DNA of 50,710 nt, taken from assembly GCA_013115135.1 (NCBI GenBank), contig JABANP010000399.1, positions 1-50,710 of the forward strand, given 5' to 3'. Position numbers and translations under genes: made by a program. The notes beneath the pieces were generated by a model. The model was not told where the DNA came from. It searched no databases and saw only the letters and a list, made by a program, of their open reading frames with translations. Each line of letters opens with the position of its first letter. Positions within the stretch are counted from its first letter, which is position 1. Origin of the DNA: Perkinsus olseni (Eukaryota; Perkinsozoa; Perkinsida; Perkinsidae). Below are positions 1 through 12,910 of this stretch, piece after piece.

Positions 1-1
1 T

Positions 2-175
2 TTGGCGGACCTGCAAGAGGCAGCACAACCAGCACTACCAGCGTATGATACACCGAAGCCGTTCGGTATGGACGGGCCGTCCAGGACGGCAGTACAGTGT
101 GAAGTCGAAACTCGTGGAGGGCCCACCAGATCTGTTGTGACGTCCTCCATCCCGACGAAAGACGTGATCTCCTGA
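2..175 (+). CDS. 3' end of an unidentified protein-coding gene
   Basis: An open frame enters from the left edge and stops with TGA at 173-175, giving 57 residues that begin LADLQEAAQPALPAYDTPKP and end PTKDVIS. The composition (Ala, Pro, Thr, Ser, one Cys) looks like a disordered C-terminal tail. No domain is recognisable. The 5' part lies outside the window, so it could be a last exon. A shorter antisense frame over the same bases reads less like protein. Confidence 0.4.
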   Translation: MADLQEAAQPALPAYDTPKPFGMDGPSRTAVQCEVETRGGPTRSVVTSSIPTKDVIS

Positions 176-347
176 ACCATCTCGAGGATACAAAGACTGC
201 AAACGGTATCCTCCACGCACAATGTGGGCGACAATACTAGAAAGTTTCTAGTAGAAACTCACACAGAGGACATGAAACATATTCTCCGACTCGGTATCGG
301 CCGGAACTCGGTTCGTCCACAAGGTATCTCAGAAATTCGATTTTCAA

Positions 348-650
348 CTACAGCATTTCCCGTGCAAGTTTGACAACTGAACAGGTAAGAATGACAATGT
401 CACAAGCAAGTTTGACAATGAACACGCAAGTTTGACACATGCCAAATTCGTTATCACCGAGAATGTCAATATAAAGTCCAAGTTTGACACATATCGAATT
501 TGTTAACACCAAGAATGTCAATGCTGAGTCCAAGTTTGACAAGGACAAAAATATCACATGCAAGAATGACAGTATCAGTGATACTGTATCACAGCCAAGT
601 TTGACAATACACGGGCAAGATTGACAAGTGCCAATCCAAGTTTGACAGCG
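348..650. repeat. Irregularly spaced array of the 11-mer CAAGTTTGACA
   Basis: About seven exact copies of CAAGTTTGACA and about five variants (CAAGAATGACA, CAAGATTGACA, AGAATGTCAA) occur on the + strand in roughly 300 bp, with spacing from about 20 to 55 bp. All copies have the same orientation. The spacing is too irregular for a satellite and the units too short and degenerate for CRISPR. A 71-codon antisense frame crosses it, but its LA/VKL-rich translation simply reflects the repeat. Confidence 0.6.
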
Positions 651-907
651 AGTCTATGAAAGCCCAGATTCAAGCAAAGGAGCTCATTCGGCTTGAGAAA
701 CCACACATGTTCACTGGCTAATGCACGGGAGACACCCACCGTACATAAATTGGCCGAGGAACGCGAGGAACAATGATAAACTGAGGGCAACATGCCGTCA
801 AACTGACACACGTCAGTATATTGAGAACGGTCGACAGCGACCATGCCAGCGTCAACAGCATCATCCGGACTATCAGCGGTCAGCTTTTTTTGCAATCGTA
901 CTTTCAG

Positions 908-1149
908 ATACGAAGGAGGACGTGATTGACAGGGAGGCAGTACAAGAGCGGTTAGAGCACATCAAGCGAGAAGAGGAGAAAGACAAGTAATGTTGTTAGC
1001 GCTCGCCTTTTTGACCGATCATATCATGGTGTTACAGGCAGCGGAAGAAGGAGAAAAAGAAGCTGAAAAAACGCAAGAAGCGTGAGGCGTTATACGGCCC
1101 TGGATATCTCGGCACGAAGGAGGAAGATGAGCCTGCGGAGGGCGGAACA
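908..1149 (+). CDS. Two exons of a Lys/Glu-rich charged protein
   Basis: A pyrimidine-rich tract ending TTTCAG at 907 opens an exon (908-986) reading TKEDVIDREAVQERLEHIKR and ending EEEKDK. A GTAATG...TTACAG intron (987-1037) joins it in phase to an exon starting KQRKKEKKKLKKRKKREALY and continuing to GTKEEDEPAEGG before a GTAAGT donor at 1150. The product is highly charged and probably helical with a nuclear-type basic patch. The 5' exons lie upstream, perhaps in 720-890, and the 3' exons are not located. I do not recognise the family; splicing-related or nucleolar proteins often look like this, but that is only a compositional impression. Confidence 0.45.
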
Positions 1150-1227
1150 GTAAGTGGCCCAGTAGAATTCGCACTCGATCAAAGAATCTCGATGACATCG
1201 AGATATCACCCTTCTCCGCTGTGATAC

Positions 1228-1262
1228 CCCACCGTTAACATCGAGTCGATGTTAACGGTGGG
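1228..1262. repeat. Perfect 17-bp inverted repeat with a single-base G spacer
   Basis: The arm CCCACCGTTAACATCGA (1228-1244) is followed by G (1245) and its exact reverse complement (1246-1262). It lies about 80 bp after the Lys-rich exon, either in an intron or in a 3' flank. The same architecture (16-bp arms, central G) recurs at 32768-32800 with a different sequence. Confidence 0.9.
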
Positions 1263-2015
1263 CTATGACGCAGGGGAAATTGGGTACCTGCGGAAGGCAT
1301 GGCTCGGGGGCCTTGGATGAATTTGGAGAACGCTAAAATGGTTGTCGAGGCTTGGCATGTCTGGGTCGCAATGCTCTCGCCAAGATTTAATCTGTCGCGT
1401 GCCAGAATATTCTAATTGCTTTTCTCTGTTCTGCTTGAGTTTTGTATGGTTTTGTTAGGCAAACGAAAGCTCTCACGATGAGCTTATGCGTATTATGGGA
1501 ATATCAGGCTTCGGAGGAAGTTGAACGTACATTGAGGCTGTCACGTTTATAGTTTGTTGTGTTGGTTCAATCGGTTGCTGGGATCGCCGTCTGTTGATGG
1601 AGATGCACACTCCACATCAAACGGGAGACCTGTAGTCTGTTTCGTATTGAGCTACCGTTCATAGATATCGTAGTGAATCTGAATCTGAACTTAGTTAGCA
1701 GGACATATTAATTTCTCCATTTAAACTTTTTCTTTGCCGAAGAGAGTGGAAATATGTAATATAAATGAGTAAATTCAATAATAGCTCGCCCGAGTGGTGT
1801 TCTGAGTGAGTCAGTCCAAAAACTGACCATCAAATTGATCAATCAGCATAATATATTTGCTAAATACGATTTCAGCGTGCTTCCAAAGAATAAAACATTA
1901 TATCTGACTAGTTTCTGTTGATCATATAGATGGACAGTTTACGTTAGGAGCCGATAGAGTTAGCGTTACGGCTTAAATTTGCGGCTTGACGTAACGGCGT
2001 TCAGACAGTGTCTGA
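1263..2015. other. Stretch without a supported gene
   Basis: AT-richer than its surroundings, with frequent stops in all frames. I see no RNA gene, no repeat and no convincing exon. Confidence 0.5.
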
Positions 2016-2299
2016 CAAACACAACTGGGAGCGCCAAGGGTCGACCAATCCTCTGTTCTTGACTGCCCCAAGGGTAACCAACCGATTCAAGATTCGTTCA
2101 CGGGATGTACTGAGTCTCTTACAGTTTCTTTTGCAAAATTTGTTCCTCCTGTAATGCCAGCTGATGAGGTCTCTGTGGTTGCGATCGGGAACCCTTTGCT
2201 CACGAAGTTCCTAGGGTGGGTCCGGAAGAAGCGTGACGATGGGCCATCGTCGATGGCGAATATGCTCGCTGTCCTAAATATGGGAGACTTATTAAGATA
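2016..2299 (+). CDS. Exon-like open frame, unknown protein
   Basis: The + frame is open from the stop at 2013 to TAA at 2297-2299 and reads, among others, SLTVSFAKFVPPVMPADEVS and LLTKFLGWVRKKRDDGPSS, ending MANMLAVLNMGDLLR. The amino-acid mix is protein-like, although no Met lies near the start, so this would be a last exon or a decayed fragment. An antisense 99-codon frame covers the same bases and is less convincing. No family recognised. Confidence 0.3.
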
Positions 2300-2828
2300 A
2301 GTAATAAGTCTTTCAGGGGTGCCAAATATCACCAAGAGTCTTACGGGAAAATGAAGCACAGCGAACCCACTAGAACTGAGAACCAAGCGTGGCGCACTCT
2401 AGCTGCCAGAGTCTGGCATCTTGCTCTGCATCGTTGAGAATTAATACTTCAAAGGCCTACTACGGTGCTTGTACCCTCATTTCGAGGCCGAAATCTAGTT
2501 CGTCAATTGCGAGGCGGAGTCGCCAAATTGGCGACAGGCGGCTTGACCACTGGAAAGACAGTTGAATTCTCAGTAAGCGCTCATGAAAGGTTCGACATAC
2601 GACTCGTAGTCCCCTCCCCATGCAAAATGGTTGGTCGATCATGACCAGGTCAACATGAACAGTTTAACGGGCAATGCTTCCCGGCAAGCCCCAGACGACG
2701 ACGCATTAGCTCGCCATCAACCCGGAGCACGAGGTTCAAGCAGGAGGAGCAGGAGGTGGGGTCGGGGGGCATCTCGCTCTCAGTCGCCCCGGCACTTCCG
2801 GAGAAGTTTTCCCACGGGAGGAGATTAA

Positions 2829-3248
2829 AAAATATTTTCAGTATCGAATGAGAGTGAATATTGGTCTCTGGCGCCAACCGATATAAAGCTTCGCAGGTCC
2901 TCGTGGGAAGATACTATACTGGAGCAACTCAAATTTACTGGGACTCCCAGTCTGGGAGAGGTATTCTGGAAACAACGTCTGGATCGTCGAAATTTTCTTG
3001 TGGTGGTGTCACCATGCATTGTGCATGCTGTTCGTGCCGTGAACCCTCATCGGACCGTGACGGTCAGAGAAAGGGTGGCAGAAGCGCCGAAGGACAATGG
3101 GACACCGCCAAGTGCTTCAAGCGCCGGAAAGGCTCCAAGCACCGTGGCTTCACCTGACAAAACTCGATTGGCTGGAGTGTCGCCAAGTGGCCCCTACGTC
3201 AGGTATTATTCACACACATTGCTGCATGGATGCACCTCTCAGTCCTAA
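2829..3248 (+). CDS. Exon-like open frame, unknown protein
   Basis: The frame is open for 139 codons to TAA near 3246. A possible acceptor TATTTTCAG ends at 2840. The first half is structured-looking (DIKLRRSSWEDTILEQLKF, GTPSLGEVFWKQRLDRRNF, VSPCIVHAVRAVNPHRTVTV); the second half is Ser/Pro/Ala-rich. It may be the last exon of a gene whose earlier exons lie at 2630-2820 (an Arg/Ser-rich frame). It is not recognised; a domesticated or decayed transposon fragment is possible but there is no signature to prove it. Confidence 0.3.
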   Translation, partial: KIFSVSNESEYWSLAPTDIKLRRSSWEDTILEQLKFTGTPSLGEVFWKQRLDRRNFLVVVSPCIVHAVRAVNPHRTVTVRERVAEAPKDNGTPPSASSAGKAPSTVASPDKTRLAGVSPSGPYVRYYSHTLLHGCTSQS

Positions 3249-3499
3249 GCCGGAGGCCGCCACAGCGATAAAGCGCGAAGTCGTTCGGTCGCCTACACAC
3301 GCTTCAGCAACTCCTGCCAATGGCAGGCTGCCATATCTCCTAGCATGTCGATCATCGACAGTCGATGGGTGAACTCAGACCAAATGGTAGCACATAAGTT
3401 TCCGTTTCGGTTGTTCTGGTCGTCCGTATGGGTCTCACGAGGCCCTTCAGGACAACTCTTTCGAACCGGGGTGGGAGGCGGTAGCTGTAATGCAAATGC

Positions 3500-3536
3500 T
3501 TCTGTCGGTCAGCGGTGGCGCCGCTGACAGACAGAA
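3500..3536. repeat. Near-perfect 16-bp inverted repeat, 5-base loop
   Basis: TTCTGTCGGTCAGCGG (3500-3515), loop TGGCG, then its reverse complement with one mismatch (3521-3536). It lies in the 590-bp gap (3249-3833) before the prenyltransferase gene; I see no gene in that gap. Confidence 0.7.
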
Positions 3537-3833
3537 AGGACCTTTTCGACTTAACCGTCTTCAGCTGCCAGCGGACAGCTGGGTCTTCCAGCCTGGCAGC
3601 CTGACAGCATCTTTTTCGTCGTCTTGCGGGTTTCGAGTTACACTCCGTTAGGGTCCAGTAATCCGATGAATGCCCACCGCTGAATGCCTACCGTGAGTTG
3701 CAAGTCTCATGGTATAGATGGGGAAGGATTTGACCCCTTTCGTTAGCGGGAGCCGTGTCTGATTATCAGCCCTCGTTGCCTATCATAGCCATCATTGTCA
3801 TGCGCTACCTTCAGTTTCCCCCGCTATTCCGCC

Positions 3834-5643
3834 ATGTTATCGTCAGCAGTAGTATTTTCGGTAGCTCTACTGCTATGGGAGTCTGTATTACGCTGCCCTT
3901 TGGATTCTCTGCCCGCGGCGAAATCCGAGCCATCACCAAAGGGACAGCTGAACATCCGTACGTCCTGGGCTGGGATCCTCTCGTGGCTGCAGAGTGTATC
4001 ATGTTTGATAAAGGCGCCCGCGATACTCTGCACAGCAGGGATGTGGATCTTCGCTTATGGCATCCTTTCTGGAGGATCTGAGGCCCTCGTTTACTTGGTA
4101 TCAACTGGCGTTCGAAATTCGAACTTTGAAGTGATGGAATGATGACTCCTCCGATAGCCCTGATTAGTGGTAGTTGTGGATCGAATTCCATTGGTCGGAG
4201 AGAAGCTAAGCTTTCTTGATTAGCCTGTGCGTGGTTATCAGGGACGCTCTGGGCGCTCTCTCGTCCCCACACAATCAAGGGGACGGTCACAGCGGTAACT
4301 ACCGGATACGTCCTCATGTATCTGTATTCCGGCGGAGCCAAGTCCAATGTGGCAGCGTGAGTCACGTGCTATTGTGGTCACCCTGCATCCTGGATCCCCC
4401 TTAGATACCTGCGTATTCTGATCTCGGGAGTCCTGGCTAATGTATTCATCGTAGCTATCAATCAGCTCACGGACGTCGACATCGACAAGGCTAACGGCAA
4501 GCCTCTGCCGATCGCCGCAGGTGAACCATCCCACAGACTCATCTCATTGTGCATAAATCAACGTGACTGGATTGGGCGCAGCTCTTCCGTGGTTGGCTGT
4601 GTGAATGCTTGTAAAGCCTCGCACAGCAAGCCTTGTAATGCCGATTGCCCTGCTCCGACTCCTCAATGAGCTACGAGCTTTCGCAGGGGTATTCCCTTCG
4701 CGCATGGGGTGGCCCTTTTTCAGGCAAGATGAAGTTCAGTCAGGCCAGATTGGCCACGGGCCTCTCCCTATGCCTAACTGCTGCTGTATCCTTCGCCGAG
4801 TCCACCACCTGGTTCATCACCTTATCGGCCATGTGTGCTATCGGGTACGCCTACTCCGTCCCTCCGCTGCGGCTCAAGCGCCACGCTGTGCCTGCTGCTC
4901 TGTGCATCGTAAGTCTGAGTATCACCGTTCGTTTCTCTCTTACAGTGAGGATCGTGCCGTCAGGTAATGGCTAGGGCGGTGCTGGGCATCATAGGCGGCA
5001 CGCACGCCTACTGCCAAGCTTTTGGCGTGACGCTAGATCAGACGACAAATAGACAGATGTGAGCTGGGCAGCATCATAGCGATGAGACCTCGTTGGCCTT
5101 CCGTCGCTGCGGTCTCCGTAGCGTTCAACCGTCCACAAGTTCCGGCGTTGTATATACAGTGGAGCGTGTCAGGTTCACTTTCTGTGGTATTCTCATAGTG
5201 TTCTGCACCACCGTGGCGATCATGAAGGACATACCCGACATCAAGGGAGATGTAACAGACAATGTCAACTCCTTTGCGGTAGGGGGGATGTCGCTCGTAG
5301 CATCACGGCGGTAGAGTGTACCCTCCTTCTTAGGTGCAGTGGGGGGCATACCGTATGTCCCGTTTCTGCCTCTGGACTCTGACTGCCTGTTACACCGCAG
5401 TCATCGGCCTGCTGGCTGATGATAGCTCGACAGGCCTCTTACATGCTATCGCCTGCGTATACATGTGGGGGTAGGTGGTGGTGGTGGTGGTTGACAATTA
5501 CTCGCTTAAACGATGCTTGGTCCTGCAGGCATTGGCATTTCAACATCGCTCCGGGTGACAACAGTGACGCCGCATTGGAGCTGGTCAAGGACAACTACTT
5601 CAACACACTGTGGCCGCTGTTCTACTTCGAGTTCATCGCGTAA
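3834..5643 (+). CDS. Homogentisate prenyltransferase (UbiA family)
   Basis: Multi-exon gene for an integral membrane UbiA-type prenyltransferase that joins homogentisate to a polyprenyl diphosphate in the plastoquinone/tocopherol route. LWALSRPHTIKGT (about 4248-4286) matches the family entry motif. NQLTDVDIDKANGKPLP (about 4455-4506) is the first Asp-rich motif. SVPPLRLKRHA follows at about 4857. KDIPDIKGD (about 5225-5251) is the second Asp-rich motif and is diagnostic for the homogentisate subgroup. The C-terminus TLWPLFYFEFIA ends at TAA 5641-5643. Clear introns include 4356-4400 (GTGAGT...TTAG) and 4908-4976. The Met at 3834 is followed at once by the hydrophobic stretch SSAVVFSVALLL, suggesting a signal peptide as in complex-plastid targeting. 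Exact exon ends before 4241 and near 5160-5340 are uncertain. Phytyl versus solanesyl specificity cannot be decided from sequence. Confidence 0.85.
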
Positions 5644-5701
5644 GGCAGCAGTCACGGCACCGACGTCTGATCGTCCCTTCAGATACCCTCTGCCTATCGT
5701 C

Positions 5702-7058
5702 ATGAGGCTACTCGGCCTTCCTCCCCTGCCGTCCTGGCTTCTTGTCAGCCTCTTGGCAATCGTTCTGGTAGGGTACATGTCCCCCTTAATGATGTCTTTT
5801 GATGACTTAAAGCAGTTCAACTCGGCAGTGGCGATGATGGAGGATGCTCGAGAGGACAGGAGACGTAAAGCGATGAGCATTCCGGAGCTCGCAGAGATTC
5901 GCGGTGACGTGGCAGAGGTCGCCCGGCTGTTCCATCGCTTTCAGGATTCCCTCCTCCCTGCAGGTAGAGTCTTTGATGAAGACACTGGTAGGAGTTGACC
6001 TCCCGGATGCTCATGCTGCTGCACTGGACCTCGGCTCATCTCGTCGCAAGCATCATCTCGATCGGGCTGCCGTCATCTGTGCTGTTGGGAGAGCCCTCGG
6101 TCTGGATCGCTCGGACGGTGGAATGGAACAGGTAGGGAGCTCCGGGTGGAAAGGCACCGAGAAGAAGCTCGCCGCGGGCTGCTCATGATGTCTGAGTAAT
6201 TCGCGAAGATGCGACTGCTCTGTGGTGCGAACGATAGAAAAAGTCGCTCAATATACGTAGGTGTACAGAGTTGCCCAAGCAGCCGAGCTGGAGTACAGCG
6301 CCTTGCTCATGCACTCAGAGTTAGTCCACGACGGCAAGGTGGGTACTCTCATGTATCCGTTTGATGAGATGCTTGTACGAAGCCTGTTCGAAAGCTCACA
6401 GAACAACACCTTTGAACTGTTCGAAGAAGTTGTACAAATTGGACAATCAATGAGCGTTCAATCGTTTCGTTCACACGCTGCGGCCCTTCGAGAAATTCGT
6501 CATCATCTAGGCTCACCCGTCGGTCCACGTAACGGTGAGAGTGGCTCGCTTTTGTAGGTGACAAAGTCTGTGAAACTAGCAGTCCTCGGCGGAGATTGGT
6601 ATCTTGGCTCGGCATCTGTCGTGTTAGCTGACACGGGACTGCAACCAGTGGTGGGTCTTCATCGCAGTGGCTTCTTAACCTACGTGAAGTGTCGTGCTGC
6701 AGGTGCAAGAGATGTCCGATGCGATAGCCGAGATGACAGCTCACAATACAGAGACGAAGGGAAAGCCGAACATCGCCGGCCAACGGCGAACTGAGTTCAA
6801 TCGACTCATTCTGAAGCACGCCTGTCGATCTTTGGGTGAGTTCGCCGCTTTCCTCGTTATGGTTAATTTTGCACCTGGTGCTTTAAAGGTCACCTGCAGC
6901 GCTGCTCGGGGGAGTCGCTGAACCTCCTTGGCAAGCTGGGCGCCAGCGTGCCGTTGGTGGACATGGACGACTTCGTCGATCTGTGGCCCAAGTCAGATGA
7001 GACTGAACGCCGAGTTGACGCTTTGGCTCGTCTGATGAGCGTTCTGGCAACCCACTAA
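5702..7058 (+). CDS. Membrane-anchored protein of unknown function
   Basis: Starts 58 bp after the prenyltransferase stop on the same strand. The first exon opens MRLLGLPPLPSWLLVSLLAI, an N-terminal signal anchor, followed by a charged helical region (DDLKQFNSAVAMMEDARED, RGDVAEVARLFHRFQD). Later exons read DLPDAHAAALDLGSSRRKHH (about 5998), RVAQAAELEYSALLMHSEL (from 6261), SSQNNTFELFEEVVQIGQSM (to a GTGAGA donor near 6535), QEMSDAIAEMTAHNTETKGK (from 6710) and finally LVDMDDFVDLWPKSDETERR up to TAA at 7056-7058. It is largely alpha-helical with one membrane segment. No catalytic motif or family recognised. The exon junctions near 5962-5995 and 6600-6710 are not resolved. Confidence 0.6.
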
Positions 7059-7600
7059 TTTGTTCTTTTTTCCGAAGTTGTGTTTCTGATTGTGCAAGAG
7101 CTGTTGAGTCTATGAAGTGCTGCACAGTCGGACGACGCGAATGATGCAAAAAGCAACGATGAATCCGCGCAGCAACTTGGGGAATGCTGTAAATTCCCCT
7201 GTAAATGGAATGTTAAGAGAACGGCTGGCACGAATGAAGCACACGAGGTAGGGTGGCTGCAAGGCTGTATAACCTCGCAATTACTGTTTGATGTTCATCA
7301 GTCGTCTCGCTAATGAGTTGACCAATGACTCTGCCCTATTTGTCTTTGTACGGTTGTGCGGGGTCGGGGGAAAAGGTTTACGACAAACGTATCGTGAGTG
7401 AACCAGGGTCCAAGCAGTCTGGCGAACGTCACACAGAAGCAGGCGGATGTTCGAAAATTATTTCTTGACTTCAACAACGAGTGTTTTCGCCGACCCCTCG
7501 TCGAATATCTTTGACGATCCGACTGCTTCCAACTCAACTCAACTCAACCCATGATCAACCTAAGATACACCTCATTCTTCATCCTCATTCTCCCATGTAT
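7059..7600. other. Gap between convergent gene ends
   Basis: Lies between the 3' ends of the unknown membrane protein (+) and IFT57 (-). Short frames only; nothing further supported. Confidence 0.5.
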
Positions 7601-9375
7601 TCATACCCTAAGGAGCGTGCACTCTCCCTCCACCGTCGCCACAGCAGATACTAGTATCCCGGAGTTCTCCTGATCCGCAGGGCCCCTCAGATGTGTCTGT
7701 AGTAGCGTGTGGCTCACTATCCCTATACGAAGGTCCATCTGCCAATCAGCCATACCAACCTCAACTGCCATCGAGGCGGTCACCTGGCGCATCTCTGCTT
7801 TCATTCTTTTGATAGTATCCTTGAGCTTCACCAACGGTTGCGTATCCGTCACCGTGCTCGACCTCTGTTCCATCTCGTGTCGGGTCTGCTCAGCGAGCTC
7901 ACTCGAAGGTCTCATAAACTCTCACTTGTTCAAGGGAATCAGTGATGGTCTTCAATTCCATCTGCAAATTTAGTATCGAGTCATTGAGCTCATTATACCT
8001 GACATCAACGATGAGCGGTCACACGGCGCTTGACCCGACTCCTTCGTTTTCTCCTCGTGAGCAGCGGCCATTTGACGATAGCTCTCGGCTTTGTTGTCAA
8101 AGAGTCGTCCGATGATTTCCTCCTTTTCCACGATCTCCCGCAGGCTCTTGTCGAGCTCAGCTGACAGCTTGGTGAGCTGGGCCTTTACCGTCGGGAACTG
8201 GCTATTGAAAAGGTCGTGGTATCTTAGGTTGTCCCGTCCTACTCATGCAGATCGTGGAAAATAAGAAACCCCTTACTGTTGCGTTTGCATAAGGTGCGAT
8301 CGCCATTCCCGGTCGACCAGCCCAGGCCCGATCTTCCGCAGTCGGTGGCTGACCTTGAGCAGGGAAGCCTAAGACGTGCAGCTGGTGTCGTCTCTCACCC
8401 GCTCACACTCGACTCGCCAGTCCTCGGGCTTCACCTGAGCCGAAGATACGCTGCTAGGGGAAGAGGGACAAACTCTTCTACGGTGCTCCTGACGATCTGT
8501 TTCTCCTCGAGCAATCCATTAGAGAAAGATTCCCCACGAGAGGGTCCCGCCGCTGCTGCACCGAAACTAATAAAATTGCCGGGTGGAGGTCGACGAGACT
8601 CAGCGGCAGAATACTATTCGGCGTCGTCCTCTCCGTCAGAGACAGCATCTTCGACCTCTTCCTCAAGCTCGTCTCCTGAATAAAGATATCTTCAGAAAGA
8701 ATCTTTTCCTCACCCATGCTGTTCTCGAAATCGGTCCGTGGTTGGCCTTGGTCGAGGACGCTGAAGTCGGGCTCTAGAAAACGGAAGCCCGTCTTCTCGA
8801 GAACTTTACCGCACAAACCATGAAGCACCTAATCAACGCCACCGAAGGCGCGTAGACGTCGGGCACAAACTTGCCATCGCAGCAGTGTTGCCGTAGCCCG
8901 TCTTAAGACGCTGCGGCGGGAAGTCAGCAGGCAGGCCGGCATCCTTCAAAGCCACCAGGATGTTCGTGCACACTGTGTGGGGGTCGTCGTATCTAGGTGA
9001 GGAGCCTTGGTCTACGGTGAGGGAGAAGGGGAGTACTCATCCCAGGCTGCACGTTTCTTGAGCAGGGAGAGCAGCCAGGCGACGAGTCTGGTGAAGTAGG
9101 CGAATTGGAGGGCAGCGTTGCCGGCTGGTCCGCAGAAGTATATCCTAGGTTCACGCTTGTGCTTCGTGGGGAGCTCGGATACTCACGGATGTACTGGGGG
9201 AGTATCTTTATCGCAGAAGTTGGCTTCGTAGTCTAGAATATTCAACATGTCAATGACAGCCGATGCCAAGGAGTAACACTCGGGCGCCTGAGGTCGCTGC
9301 CAGCATCACACAGATAGTCGCCGTGGTCATGACGCTTACAGGCGGTTGTTGTGTACGGGAGGCGGTCTCAGACAT
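7601..9375 (-). CDS. IFT57: Intraflagellar transport protein 57 (IFT-B)
   Basis: IFT57 is a subunit of the IFT-B train that carries cargo along flagella. Exon 1 (start codon 9373-9375) reads MSETASRTQQPP and is spliced by GTAAGC...CCTCAG to ECYSLASAVIDMLNILDYE, the N-terminal calponin-homology-like region. Next come YFCGPAGNAALQFAYFTRLV (about 9130), the family signature DFPPQRLKTGYGQHCC (about 8890), KVLEKTGFRFLEPDF (about 8790), an acidic linker, a WRVECERV...EWRSHLMQTQQ segment (about 8430-8285), and a coiled coil (KLSAELDKSLREIVEKEEII, about 8160). The end is TDTQPLVKLKDTIKRMKAEM and MDLRIGIVSHTLLQTHL, as in other IFT57 proteins, with TGA at 7601-7603. The order and spacing match the whole family. 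Its presence implies a flagellated stage. Confidence 0.9.
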
Positions 9376-9663
9376 CCCCGAGATAGCACGAGCACTAAAT
9401 AATGCAACAAATCGATATCCTAAATTTTCGGCAGAATTTCGGCGACCTGCAGCCGCTTAGCTTCCACCGCGCAAGCCATCGACGTTGATCCGGTGGTTCG
9501 GGTGGTCCACTCGACAACGCGACACAACAGATTTAAAGTGATGATAACAGAAAAGGTGCAATCGGAGGCACTAGATGCCGTGGCCAGTGTCCTCATCATC
9601 CAGCACTGCTGAGTAAAAAGTCTTGGATCATCTTCGATAACTGCAATTGAGATGTAACGATGT

Positions 9664-11517
<1,854 letters not shown>

Positions 11518-12190
11518 ATGCTCAGTAGCCTCACCCGTAGTGTCTTCCCTGCTGTTCAGCGGTCGATGGCCCCTCTAGCAGCCCGAGGGCTCCGCTCATT
11601 CTCGAGTAGGACGGGCGTCTGAGTCCACTTGACCTCATCGTTCGTTACAGGCCTGGTGTTCACTAAGGACCACGAGTGGATCGCCCCCACCGAAAGCGAT
11701 GAGCATGTAGCTACCATTGGTGTCACGGACTTCGCCCAAGACGAAATTGGTGAGTTAGTGTAAGTTTCTTCGCGCGCCCATCAGGTTCTCGTGGACGGGG
11801 CTCGTCGTTGGAGGCATTGGGATTTGGCAGGTACGTAGACTTGCCGACGGTGGGCTCGGTGTTTCACAAGAACGAGGTGCTCTGCACTCTCGAGAGCGTG
11901 AAGGCTGTAGAGGAAGTGTAGGAACGTCTAGAAAGGCCGAAAGTCGATGATTTGTTGCCCGTTCAGTCTTTGCCCGGTGGACGCTGCTGAGGTGTTGGAG
12001 ACGAACGTTGAAGTGCGAGAGACGCCAGACCTGGTCAACCTCGACCCCGAGCACGACGGCTGGCTGCTGCGAATGCATTACGAGTAAGATGGTGTGGCCT
12101 GGCGAGTCTTCATAGACGGTCGTTCTCAGAGGAGATATCGAGGCTGATGGAAAGAACTTCTTCACTGAGGAGGAGTACCGGAAGGCCTAG
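11518..12190 (+). CDS. GCSH: Glycine cleavage system H protein, mitochondrial
   Basis: The H protein carries the aminomethyl group between the P, T and L proteins on a lipoyl-lysine. Five exons (11518-11605, 11651-11759, 11831-11917, 11967-12083, 12130-12190) splice with GT-AG borders to 153 residues. Residues 1-30 form a basic, Ser-rich presequence (MLSSLTRSVFPAVQRSMAPL) typical of mitochondrial import. Then come VFTKDHEWI, GVTDFAQDEIGELVYVDLP, the lipoylation site LESVKAVEEV with the modified Lys at about residue 90, and the C-terminal helix NFFTEEEYRKA. Length and motifs are normal for the family. Introns are 45-71 nt. Confidence 0.95.
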
Positions 12191-12304
12191 GCCGTCGAGT
12201 TCCCACAGTGATGTCTTTCCTTTGATGAATTCACGAGAATCGTTTCGGGGTCAACCTGAGCGCAATTAGTAAGGGCTCCTTTACATTGGGATTTCCATTG
12301 TTTT

Positions 12305-12607
12305 CTATACCACTGAGAGAGCATGTCCCAAGGCGCCGCCCACTAGGGTGGAGTGGCGCGGAAACTGTTGTGTTTTCATAAGAGTAGTTGTTGGGAAGCC
12401 TGAAGGGAGACAGAAATTGTGTCGAGAACAATGAATGCTAAGTCGCCGATTCCATTCGTGGTTGAGCCAACCTGTGGCTTTATCGCGTCCTAGCCTCGGC
12501 AACACAATTGGTATCCGCCTGTCCCCATCGTTGTGATGCACGCATGCACAAGATGCTGGCACGTTCAAAGGCCAGCAGGCAAGGAGGCCTGCGAGTAGAG
12601 CGTGCAT
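12305..12607 (-). CDS. Possible small secreted protein
   Basis: A 100-codon frame begins MHALLAGLLACWPLNVPASC, a good signal-peptide pattern (short n-region, Leu/Ala core, Ala-Ser-Cys near cleavage), followed by a polar, His/Arg-rich body. No domain is recognised, and a second frame at 12231-12431 overlaps the 3' half, so the true 3' exon structure is unclear. Another antisense frame (12565-12867) overlaps its start. It could equally be chance. Confidence 0.25.
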   Translation of the reverse strand: MHALLAGLLACWPLNVPASCACVHHNDGDRRIPIVLPRLGRDKATGWLNHEWNRRLSIHCSRHNFCLPSGFPTTTLMKTQQFPRHSTLVGGALGHALSVV

Positions 12608-12910
12608 GATGGGTGGTTCAACTCTGGGTTATTCATGCTAGAGTTGAGAGGAAACGGTTGGATGAAACGGCTCGTCATGAGGTCGATCTTTGCAAGATAT
12701 GCTTGAGATCGATTAGTATGGCGTAGCGAGATCGTGTTTAGCGTTTCGTAAATCATGGAAGCTGCGTGCTGCTCCCAGCACGGCCCCCGGAGTACCAAAC
12801 CGACGATGGCGACATCGAAGGTGTGTGGAATGTCAGACGCCAGTACAGAGACTGGTGCGGATATCAACGTAAGGCTTGTTATGCCTCCGTGTGGTTCTCA
12901 AGCGAGCGTT

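Noticed and set aside
348..650. CRISPR array
   Set aside because: Repeat unit is only 11 bp, variants are frequent, spacing is irregular, and the surrounding genes are eukaryotic.
3811..4365. 184-codon minus-strand frame
   Set aside because: Lies antisense across the prenyltransferase exons, contains no domain, and the + strand carries the diagnostic UbiA motifs.
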